This document shows positions 15,844-22,518 of a stretch of DNA of 64,000 bases, in pieces. Each line of letters starts with the position of its first letter. Positions within the stretch are counted from its first letter, which is position 1. The notes under the pieces are model-generated. The model was not told where the DNA came from and ran no database searches. It saw only the letters and a program-made list of their open reading frames with translations. The translations under genes were made by a program, and so were the position numbers. This DNA is from Caballeronia sp. SL2Y3 (GTDB lineage: Bacteria; Pseudomonadota; Gammaproteobacteria; Burkholderiales; Burkholderiaceae), in the NCBI RefSeq assembly GCF_022879575.1, contig NZ_CP084263.1, forward strand, positions 434,001 through 498,000, in the 5' to 3' direction.

Positions 15844-18222
15844 ATGACGAACGTCATGCGCGATAGCGAGAACACGCCGGCCGGCATGCGCCCCGACTGG
15901 GCACGCATCTGGGTCGATTCCACGACCGCTCTTGCGGCGTTTTGCCTGACGCCGGAAGGTTATGTGTCGACGTGGAACCCGGGCGGCACGGCCATCTACG
16001 GCTATGCGCCCGAAGAAATCATCGGCCAGCACTATTCGGTCTTTTTCCCCGACGACGACCGCGAGAGCGCGACGCTCGAAAGCGAATTGCGCGAAGCGCG
16101 CGCGCACCGCAGCTTCGAAACCGAAGGATGGCGCAGGCGCAAGGACGGGTCCGTGTTCTGGGCGAGCGTGCTCACCACGGCGCTGATCGAGGCGGACGGG
16201 TCGCTCATCGGCTTCGTGAAGATTGTCCGCGACGAAAGCGACAAACGAAAGGCGCACGATGCCGTGATCGAAAGCGAGCGGCGCTTTCGTCTGCTTGTCG
16301 AGGGCGTGACGGACTACTCCATCTTCATGCTCTCGCCCGAAGGTCTCGTGACCAACTGGAACAGCGGCGCGCGGCGCATCAAGGGTTATACCGCCGAAGA
16401 AATCATCGGCTCGCATTTCTCGCGCTTCTATTCCCCGGAAGATGCGGCGGCCGGCCTGCCACAACGCGCGCTGCGCATTGCCGCCAGCGAAGGACGGTTC
16501 GAATCCGAAGGCTGGCGCCTGCGCCGCGACGGCACGCGCTTCTGGGCGCACGTGATCGTGGACGCCATTCGCGACGAAACAGGCACGCTGATCGGCTTTG
16601 CGAAGATCACGCGCGACGTCACCGAGAAGCGCGAAGCGGATCAGCTACTCGAAGAAACGCGCGCCGCGCTGTTGCAGGCGCAGAAGATGGAAGCCATCGG
16701 CAAGCTGACGGGCGGCGTCGCGCACGACTTCAATAACGTGCTGCAAGTGCTGCGCGGCAATCTCGAACTGCTGCGCAGCCGCTGCATGGGCGACAACTGG
16801 AGCATGGACCGCTTGGGCAACGCGATCGACGCAGTGGAACGAGGCGCGAAGCTCGCGTCGCAATTGCTCGCGTTCGGCCGCAGGCAAGCGCTGCGGCCCG
16901 TGTCCGTGAATCTCGCCACGATGGTGCGCGGCATGGACGACCTGCTGCGCCGCGCGCTCGGCGAAACCATCGAGGTAGAGACGGTGGTGTCCGGCGGCCT
17001 GTGGAATGCGTTCGTCGACCTGCATCAACTGGAAAACGTGCTGCTGAACCTTGCCATCAACGCGCGCGATGCGATGCCCGACGGCGGCAAGCTCACGCTC
17101 GAACTCGCGAACGCCATGCTCGACGACCGCTACGTGCGCTCGCTTTCCGACGTGCCGGCGGGACAGTACGTGATGCTCGGCGTGACCGATACGGGCGTCG
17201 GCATGCCGCCCGAAGTGCTGGAGCGCGCATTCGATCCTTTCTTCAGCACGAAGCCCGAAGGCGAAGGCACCGGGCTCGGTCTCAGCATGGCGTATGGGTT
17301 CATCAAGCAAAGCGGCGGGCATATCCGCATCTACAGCGAAGTCGGGCACGGCACCACGGTGCGCGTCTACCTGCCGCGATCGCTGGTGGAAGCGCTCGAA
17401 CCCACGCAGTGGCGCAACGCGCCGGTGACGGGCGGCACGGAAACGATACTCGTCGTGGAGGACGACCAGAAGGTGCAGTCCACCGTCATCGAGATGCTGA
17501 CGGACCTCGGCTACAACGTGCTCAAGGCCGACAACGCCGATCAGGCGCTCGTCGTGTTGAGCAGCGGCGTGCACATCGACCTCGTCTTCACCGACGTCGT
17601 GATGCCCGGCTCGCTCAAGAGTCCCGAGATGGCGCGGCGCGCCGTGAAGATGCACCCGAATCTGCGCGTGCTTTTCACGTCCGGGTACACGCACAATGCG
17701 ATCGTTCACGGCGGACGCCTCGATCCCGGCGTCGAACTGTTGAGCAAGCCGTACAGCCGCGAGGACCTCGCCTCCAAGATCCGGCAGATGCTCGGCACTC
17801 CAAATCAATCGTCCGAAACGACCGTGACGAAAGCCGAACCGCCCGCCGCGCCCGCCGCTGCAAAACGCGTGCTGGTGGTGGAAGACGACCGCTTCGCGCG
17901 CGAAGCGGTGAGCGAGCTGCTCGTCATGCTCGGCCATCACGCGGTGAGCACGGCCACGGCAAGCGGGGCGCTCGAAGCGCTGACGCTCGACGCTTTCGAC
18001 GTGCTGCTGACCGACGTCAATTTGCCCGACATGGCGGGCACCGAACTCGCGCGGCGCGCGGTGGAACGTTGCCCCGGTATGCGCGTGATCTTCGCGTCGG
18101 GAGACAGCGTGCTCGACAACGAAGTGCAGGGCTTCGAATGGCAGGCGCTGCGCAAGCCGTACACGCTCGAACAACTCGAAAAAGCGTTGCGCGACGAAGG
18201 CCGCGCGAGCAGCCAGCGATAA
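15844..18222 (+). CDS. Hybrid sensor histidine kinase (PAS-PAS-HisKA-HATPase-REC-REC)
   Basis: A 792-residue protein without membrane helices. Domains in order are: two PAS/PAC units (about 20-140 and 145-265, each with the W-R/GxG and GFVKI/GFAKI pattern), HisKA with GGVAHDFNN (H294), HATPase with the N box NARDAMPDGG, G1 DTGVGM and G2 GEGTGLGLSMAYG, and two receiver domains with phospho-acceptors D584 (LVFTDVVMPG) and D724 (LLTDVNLPD). There is no output domain or adjacent response regulator, so the phosphate may pass to a distant partner. The ATG at 15844 is used. Confidence 0.93.
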   Translation: MTNVMRDSENTPAGMRPDWARIWVDSTTALAAFCLTPEGYVSTWNPGGTAIYGYAPEEIIGQHYSVFFPDDDRESATLESELREARAHRSFETEGWRRRKDGSVFWASVLTTALIEADGSLIGFVKIVRDESDKRKAHDAVIESERRFRLLVEGVTDYSIFMLSPEGLVTNWNSGARRIKGYTAEEIIGSHFSRFYSPEDAAAGLPQRALRIAASEGRFESEGWRLRRDGTRFWAHVIVDAIRDETGTLIGFAKITRDVTEKREADQLLEETRAALLQAQKMEAIGKLTGGVAHDFNNVLQVLRGNLELLRSRCMGDNWSMDRLGNAIDAVERGAKLASQLLAFGRRQALRPVSVNLATMVRGMDDLLRRALGETIEVETVVSGGLWNAFVDLHQLENVLLNLAINARDAMPDGGKLTLELANAMLDDRYVRSLSDVPAGQYVMLGVTDTGVGMPPEVLERAFDPFFSTKPEGEGTGLGLSMAYGFIKQSGGHIRIYSEVGHGTTVRVYLPRSLVEALEPTQWRNAPVTGGTETILVVEDDQKVQSTVIEMLTDLGYNVLKADNADQALVVLSSGVHIDLVFTDVVMPGSLKSPEMARRAVKMHPNLRVLFTSGYTHNAIVHGGRLDPGVELLSKPYSREDLASKIRQMLGTPNQSSETTVTKAEPPAAPAAAKRVLVVEDDRFAREAVSELLVMLGHHAVSTATASGALEALTLDAFDVLLTDVNLPDMAGTELARRAVERCPGMRVIFASGDSVLDNEVQGFEWQALRKPYTLEQLEKALRDEGRASSQR

Positions 18223-18228
18223 CATCGG

Positions 18229-18253
18229 CGGGGCCAGCGTCGCGCCGGCCCCG
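18229..18253. terminator. Hairpin between the kinase and hsp20 genes
   Basis: CGGGGCC (18229-18235) pairs with GGCCCCG (18247-18253) across an 11-base loop. It lies in the 47-base gap of two convergent genes and can serve both. No T-run is present, so it is a candidate only. Confidence 0.45.
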
Positions 18254-18269
18254 TCACCGCGTCACGACC

Positions 18270-18677
18270 TTACGCGGCAGTTACTTCAATGCGTCGCGGC
18301 TTCGCTTCCTCGCGGCGCGGCAGCGTCAGCTTCAGCACGCCGTCCTTGAGCGTCGCTTCGATTTTCGACGTATCGAAGTCTTCGCTCACGGTGAACGTGC
18401 GCGAGAAGTACGGCGCGCGCACTTCCGCATGCGCGAGGCGCAGATTGGACGGCACCGGCACGACGGACTCGCCTTCGATGATGAGACTGCCGTCGTGTAC
18501 CTTCACATCGAGCCGATCCTTCGATACGCCCGGCAGGTCCGCCCACAATGTGACGGCATGCACGTCCTCGACGATATCGACATTCGGCGCAAGCGTCGTG
18601 CGGCGCCGTTCCTGGCTGGACTCCTGACGAGCCACAGCGCCTTTTTCGCGTTCCGCGATCTGAGTGTTGTCGCTCAT
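18270..18677 (-). CDS. Hsp20/alpha-crystallin small heat-shock protein
   Basis: A 135-residue small heat-shock protein that holds unfolded proteins in a refoldable state. The alpha-crystallin domain covers about residues 35-125: DIVEDVHAVTLWADLPGVSKDRLDVKVHDGSLIIEG, RTFTVSEDFDTSKIEATLKDGVLKLTLPR, with the I-x-V closing motif (RRIEVTA). The ATG at 18677 has GAGGTGA upstream. It lies 44 bases after a second hsp20 gene on the same strand, probably one operon, as is common for such pairs. Confidence 0.93.
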   Translation of the reverse strand: MSDNTQIAEREKGAVARQESSQERRRTTLAPNVDIVEDVHAVTLWADLPGVSKDRLDVKVHDGSLIIEGESVVPVPSNLRLAHAEVRAPYFSRTFTVSEDFDTSKIEATLKDGVLKLTLPRREEAKPRRIEVTAA

Positions 18678-18721
18678 GATGTCACCTCTTCTTTCGCTCA
18701 TTGCATGGGTCATTGCGTGGT

Positions 18722-19162
18722 TCATTGAACACTGATCGCACGCGGCTTCGATGCCTCGCGCTTGCCGACCGAGATCAGCAAGCAGCCATCGACATAACGC
18801 GCCTGCACCTTGTCCGGATCGGCCTGCTGCGGCAGTTCGATCACGCGACGGAACGCGCCGTTGAAGCGCTCCTGCGCATACTCGCGCGCGCCTTCGGGCA
18901 AGTCGCGCTCGCGCGTCGCGCGTTCGCCGGCGATGTTGAGCAAGCCCTTGTCGATGGACACGTCGAGCTTCGCGGTGTCGAGGCCCGGCGCGAACGCGAC
19001 AATCTCGATGGTGTCATCGGTCGAACCGATGTTGACGGGCGGGAACACGCCGGGACGGCTCGATCGCAGGCTTCGCGGAAAGCCGTCGAACACGCTGGAC
19101 AGTTGCCGCTGCACTCTCTCCAGTTCGCTGAAGAGGTCGGCCCCAGTGAATACTTCGTTCAT
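18722..19162 (-). CDS. Hsp20/alpha-crystallin small heat-shock protein (first of operon)
   Basis: A 146-residue small heat-shock protein. The domain spans about 45-140: DDTIEIVAFAPGLDTAKLDVSIDKGLLNIAGER, and the later VQARYVDGCLLISVGK. The ending PRAISVQ is the I-x-V-type motif. The ATG at 19162 has GGAGGAG upstream. No -24/-12 element or convincing sigma-32 promoter was found in front of it. Two hsp20 genes together often assemble as hetero-oligomers. Confidence 0.93.
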   Translation of the reverse strand: MNEVFTGADLFSELERVQRQLSSVFDGFPRSLRSSRPGVFPPVNIGSTDDTIEIVAFAPGLDTAKLDVSIDKGLLNIAGERATRERDLPEGAREYAQERFNGAFRRVIELPQQADPDKVQARYVDGCLLISVGKREASKPRAISVQ

Positions 19163-19338
19163 TTTCGCTCTCCTCCGGCGGCAAGAGGGAAGCTCCATGC
19201 GCTTCAGCTTTAGCTGCCCCATGCCGCGGACAATTAAGGTTGAAACACGCAGCGCCCATGACGAGAGCGGCTGCCTTTACGAGGCCAATATATGAAACGC
19301 CGCGAGATTTTCAAGGGGTCGCGCGTGCGCTTCGCACG

Positions 19339-19364
19339 CTTGAAAACGGAGGCGTCGCCCATAC
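19339..19364 (+). promoter_or_regulatory. Candidate sigma-32 (heat-shock) promoter of the gene at 19396
   Basis: CTTGAAA at 19339-19345, an 11-base spacer, then GCCCATAC at 19357-19364. This matches the CTTGAAA-(11-16)-CCCCATNT consensus well. The ATG/GTG start follows 31 bases later. Confidence 0.6.
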
Positions 19365-19395
19365 CATCCGCGCACCAGGTCACAAGGAGAATTTC

Positions 19396-19779
19396 GTGGA
19401 ATTCGATACCGACTGGAGAACGCTCGGACGGCATCGCATCAAGCTGCGTTCGACCCGGGGCTTTCCCACGGAGATCATGAATCAGCTCGCCGAAGTGGCG
19501 CGCCTCGCGGTAGATCACAACATGAGCGCGCGGGCGCGGATCGTCGAGATCGTCTTTCGGCACGAGAAGGTGTACGACATCACCGTGGGCACGACGATCG
19601 CCGAAGACCGCGTCTGTGCGCCGCAACTGGAAGCCGCTATCGCCGCCGTCTTCGGACTCATGCCGGAGCAGATCAATCTCTTCGTTCAGACGGTCACGCA
19701 GGAGGAAGTGGACCTGCACTTCGGCGTGTACGAAAGAATGCTTGCGGAGAAGCTCGGGACCGTCGCGCCGATACATTGA
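19396..19779 (+). CDS. Conserved hypothetical protein, 127 aa
   Basis: I do not know the family. The GTG at 19396 has AAGGAG six bases upstream and starts MEFDTDWRTLGRHR; a longer frame to 19240 has no ribosome site. The protein has no membrane helix and reads as one mixed alpha/beta domain with a central ARARIVEIVFRHEKVYDI and a helical end. It lies next to the hsp20 pair, with a sigma-32-like promoter, so a heat-shock role is a guess. Confidence 0.72.
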   Translation: MEFDTDWRTLGRHRIKLRSTRGFPTEIMNQLAEVARLAVDHNMSARARIVEIVFRHEKVYDITVGTTIAEDRVCAPQLEAAIAAVFGLMPEQINLFVQTVTQEEVDLHFGVYERMLAEKLGTVAPIH

Positions 19780-19809
19780 GCGCACACGGGCTTGCGTTCG
19801 CTCACGAGC

Positions 19810-19824
19810 GGCACAGTGCTTGCG
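19810..19824 (+). promoter_or_regulatory. -24/-12 (sigma-54-type) promoter of DUF2382 gene 1
   Basis: GGCACAGTGCTTGCG, an excellent match to TGGCAC-N5-TTGC. It ends 96 bases before the ATG at 19921. Confidence 0.7.
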
Positions 19825-19920
19825 CCGTCCATGGGTCGGATGGCCGCTGCGCAACCCGCGCAACGCGGCCGTCTTCCAGCGGGCGAATCAGCGTTCCGCG
19901 AATCTGCGATGGAGAAGCCG

Positions 19921-20361
19921 ATGAACCCAGACGATACCCCGTCCAATGCCACGCCGCCGTCCGAAGAGGTGCGCCTCTCCGCCGTGCAGGAAGAACTCTC
20001 GGTCGGCGTGCGCACGACCGAGACCGGCTCCGTGCGCGTGCGCAAGGTCGTGCATGAGGAAATGCAACCCGTTTCGATGCGCCTCTCCACGCAGCAAGTG
20101 GAAGTGAGGCGCGTGGCAGTGAATCGGCCTGTCGAGGAGCGTAGCGAGCCGCGCCGCGAAGGCGATACGCTCGTCATACCGGTATACGAATACGTGCCGG
20201 TGGTCAGGATGCAACTGACGTTGAAAGAAGAGGTGTACGTGAAGACAACCGAGACGCAACAGGACGTCGTGCACCAGGTTCTCGTGAATTCTGAGGAACT
20301 CGTCGTGGAGCGGCGCGAGGGGCCGGACGGCGAATGGAAGCGCGATTCGCAGGCAGGCTGA
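19921..20361 (+). CDS. DUF2382 (YsnF/AvaK-like) stress protein, short form
   Basis: A 146-residue protein. It starts at the ATG at 19921, with GGAG six bases upstream; an in-frame ATG at 19909 is also possible. Beta-strand repeats such as VRLSAVQEELSVGVRTTETGSVRVRKVVHEE and VEVRRVAVNRPVEE match DUF2382, known from stress-induced proteins (YsnF, AvaK). The function of the domain is unknown. A second DUF2382 gene follows after 97 bases with its own promoter. Confidence 0.86.
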   Translation: MNPDDTPSNATPPSEEVRLSAVQEELSVGVRTTETGSVRVRKVVHEEMQPVSMRLSTQQVEVRRVAVNRPVEERSEPRREGDTLVIPVYEYVPVVRMQLTLKEEVYVKTTETQQDVVHQVLVNSEELVVERREGPDGEWKRDSQAG

Positions 20362-20382
20362 AGAACGCTCGGGAGTTGCGCA

Positions 20383-20397
20383 GGAACGCGCGTTGCG
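20383..20397 (+). promoter_or_regulatory. -24/-12 (sigma-54-type) promoter of the YsnF-like gene
   Basis: GGAACGCGCGTTGCG, ending 60 bases before the ATG at 20458. It has GGAAC at the -24 side and TTGC at the -12 side. Confidence 0.65.
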
Positions 20398-20457
20398 CTT
20401 CACCTCGCACGCGCTTTAATCCCGGCTTGCGTACGCCTTTTTCTCGGAGATGCTGCT

Positions 20458-21357
20458 ATGACTCAGACTATCATTGGTGTATTCAATACGCTTCAGGACG
20501 CCGAACTCGCCCAGACCCGCCTCGAAGCAGAAGGCATCGCGCGCACGGACATGAGCGTGCATTCGAACGATGCCGGCTCGTCGATGACGTCGGGCTCGAC
20601 GATGAGCGATGTCTCGACGGACCGCCCCGTCGGCGAGGCGCACGAAGGCGCCATGGGCCGTATCGAACACTTCTTCAAGAACCTCTTCGGCGATGACGAC
20701 CGCCCGGAAGAGATCGGTCATTATCAGGAAGCGGTGCGTCGCGGAAGCGCGTTGCTGTCGGTCGACGTGCGGGACGAAACGGCGACCGAACGCGTGCGCG
20801 ACGCGCTGTATGCGGCCGGCGCAATCGACATCGACTCGCGCGTGGCTCAGTGGCGCAATACGGGCTACACGGGCTACGACCGCAATGCGCCCGCCTACAC
20901 CGCAGATGAAATCGCAGCAGAACGTCAGGCATTCCCGGTCGTGCAGGAGTCGCTCGAAGTCGGCAAGCGTGAAGTGCAAACGGGCGGCGTGCGCGTGTAC
21001 TCGCGCCTGACCGAAACGCCGGTCAGCGAGTCCGTGAACCTGCATGAAGAACACGCGAGCATCGAGCGCCGCGCAGTGGACCGTCCGGCGACGGCGGCGG
21101 ACCTGAAGGAAGGCTTCGTCGAGATCAAGGAAACGGCTGAACAAGCGGTCGTCGCGAAGACGGCGCGCGTGGTCGAGGAAGTGGTCGTCGGCAAGGAAAG
21201 CTCGAACCGCACCGAGACGATCACGGATACGGTCCGCGGCACGGAAGTGGAAGTGGAACGCACCGCGGGCGTGGAAGGCACGACGACCGGCGTGCAAGGC
21301 ACCACGGGTCTCGAAGGCACCACCGGCGTGACCGGCACGAAGAAGACCCCGCTGTAA
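20458..21357 (+). CDS. YsnF/AvaK-type stress protein (YflT-like domain plus DUF2382)
   Basis: A 299-residue protein. Residues 1-90 form an alpha/beta heat-induced-protein domain (MTQTIIGVFNTLQDAELAQTRLEAEGI, the YflT/general-stress-17M type). The DUF2382 domain follows at about 155-265 (FPVVQESLEVGKREVQTGGVRVYSRLTETPVSESV). The last 30 residues are Gly-Thr repeats, four copies of about G-(V/L)-x-G-T-T. Related in domain to the shorter DUF2382 protein upstream. Confidence 0.87.
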   Translation: MTQTIIGVFNTLQDAELAQTRLEAEGIARTDMSVHSNDAGSSMTSGSTMSDVSTDRPVGEAHEGAMGRIEHFFKNLFGDDDRPEEIGHYQEAVRRGSALLSVDVRDETATERVRDALYAAGAIDIDSRVAQWRNTGYTGYDRNAPAYTADEIAAERQAFPVVQESLEVGKREVQTGGVRVYSRLTETPVSESVNLHEEHASIERRAVDRPATAADLKEGFVEIKETAEQAVVAKTARVVEEVVVGKESSNRTETITDTVRGTEVEVERTAGVEGTTTGVQGTTGLEGTTGVTGTKKTPL

Positions 21358-21373
21358 CGGCAACATGACGTCG

Positions 21374-21402
21374 GCCCGGTCGCGTGGAACACGCGGCCGG
21401 GC
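21374..21402 (+). terminator. Terminator hairpin after the YsnF-like gene
   Basis: GCCCGGTCGCGTG (21374-21386) pairs with CACGCGGCCGGGC (21390-21402) with one G-T wobble and a 3-base loop, followed by a short TTGCTC. It starts 17 bases after the stop codon. Confidence 0.6.
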
Positions 21403-21441
21403 TTGCTCAACCGTCCTTATCGAATACAGCCGAAGAAATAG

Positions 21442-21470
21442 TTGACTGATTCGATTGGGATTGGCATAAT
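21442..21470 (+). promoter_or_regulatory. Sigma-70-type promoter of the cold-shock gene
   Basis: TTGACT at 21442-21447 and CATAAT at 21465-21470 with a 17-base spacer. The start codon is 134 bases downstream of the -10, so the leader is long, as for other csp mRNAs whose leaders act in cold regulation. Confidence 0.7.
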
Positions 21471-21603
21471 GCCTCTTGAAGTACAAGAAGTCGATTGCTG
21501 CTCATCAATAGTCCGATATTCCTCCGGTATTCGTTGTCCACTCCCTCCTTGCCGCTTCACCCCGCTCTATTCGAGCATCTTCAATTTTTATTTCAGGATT
21601 TTC

Positions 21604-21807
21604 ATGGACACCGGTACCGTCAAGTGGTTTAACGACACCAAGGGCTTCGGCTTCATCACCCCCGACAATGGCGGCGACGACCTCTTCGCGCACTTCTCGG
21701 AGATTCGTGCCGACGGCTTCAAGACCCTGGCCGAAGGCCAAAAGGTGAGCTTCGAAACGAAGCGCGGCCCGAAGGGCATGCAAGCTTCGAACATCAAGCC
21801 GCTGTAA
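21604..21807 (+). CDS. cspA: Cold-shock protein (CspA family)
   Basis: A 67-residue single cold-shock domain that binds single-stranded RNA and DNA. RNP1 is visible as KGFGFITP near residue 13 and RNP2 as DLFAHFSEI near 26, with the start TGTVKWFND. The ATG at 21604 is preceded by a long leader from a sigma-70-type promoter. It is followed by a strong terminator. Which csp paralogue it is cannot be told. Confidence 0.94.
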   Translation: MDTGTVKWFNDTKGFGFITPDNGGDDLFAHFSEIRADGFKTLAEGQKVSFETKRGPKGMQASNIKPL

Positions 21808-21843
21808 GTCTTGATTCAGTAGTTCGCAGTAACACGCAGCATG

Positions 21844-21871
21844 CGCGGGGGCCACGAGGCCCCCGCGTTTT
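21844..21871 (+). terminator. Rho-independent terminator of the cold-shock gene
   Basis: A perfect 10-base stem CGCGGGGGCC (21844-21853) and GGCCCCCGCG (21858-21867) with loop ACGA, followed by TTTTAT. Confidence 0.9.
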
Positions 21872-22042
21872 ATCCGCGTTTTTGTCCGCTTTCCTCGCTT
21901 CGCCTCTCTCCGTCCTCCGCTTATCTCTCGGCCAAACCGGCCAGATCTTTCGGCCCAGACGATTTTTTCTGGCGTCTATCGAGGGCGCATTGTCCTCCGG
22001 CTTCTTCCGCATAAACGGAAAGCCCCCGACCTTAAAACTAAA

Positions 22043-22261
22043 ATGAACACGACTCAACACTACCGCGGTTATGCGGTGCACGCGTTCGCGCATCCGCTTC
22101 GCGACGAAACCTTCTCCGCCGATCTGCTTCTCGAACGCGACTCCGCGAGCGAGAACGACGCGCAATACCAGTTCTACTCGCTGGACTACTTCGCCAACGA
22201 ATCCGACGCTATCGAGTACTCGCGCCAATGGGCGCGCGAGTGGATCGACACGCGCGGGTAA
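22043..22261 (+). CDS. Small hypothetical protein, paralogue of the one at 7967-8194
   Basis: A 72-residue protein starting MNTTQHYRGYAVHAFAH. No ribosome site is obvious and it starts shortly after the cold-shock terminator. Its C-terminal half (YFANESDAIEYSRQWAREWIDTRG) follows the same pattern as the 75-residue protein at 7967-8194. It has no known domain and no -24/-12 element in front. Confidence 0.7.
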   Translation: MNTTQHYRGYAVHAFAHPLRDETFSADLLLERDSASENDAQYQFYSLDYFANESDAIEYSRQWAREWIDTRG

Positions 22262-22518
22262 TCCCTTTGTTTCCGATTCTCTTCGCGGCGAAAGCCGCTT
22301 TTTACCTCACAGACTTTTATCGGCAGCCGCTATTCGATAATTAACATTCAACGCACCAAACGTTTGCTTCTCGACGCTTTGCCCTCAAGGCCGGAGCTCA
22401 CCTGCCGATATTCCGGATGAGGGTGAATTAACCGGATCGTCCGGTCGGCGTGGTCGTGAACTCGGGGCCAACAGTCGCATCGCTCAAGTCGTTTCAAGCG
22501 AACAACAAGAAGGTAAAT
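22262..22518. other. Intergenic region upstream of the GGDEF/EAL gene
   Basis: 257 bases without a gene. It has a short AT-rich part near 22320-22350 and a small palindrome CCGGATCGTCCGG at 22433-22445. No promoter was assigned with confidence. Confidence 0.5.

Noticed and set aside
19163..19260. Sigma-32 promoter for the hsp20 operon
   Set aside because: A plus-strand GTTGAAA with CCCATGAC has a spacer of only 8-9 bases and the wrong direction for hsp20. No minus-strand match was found.
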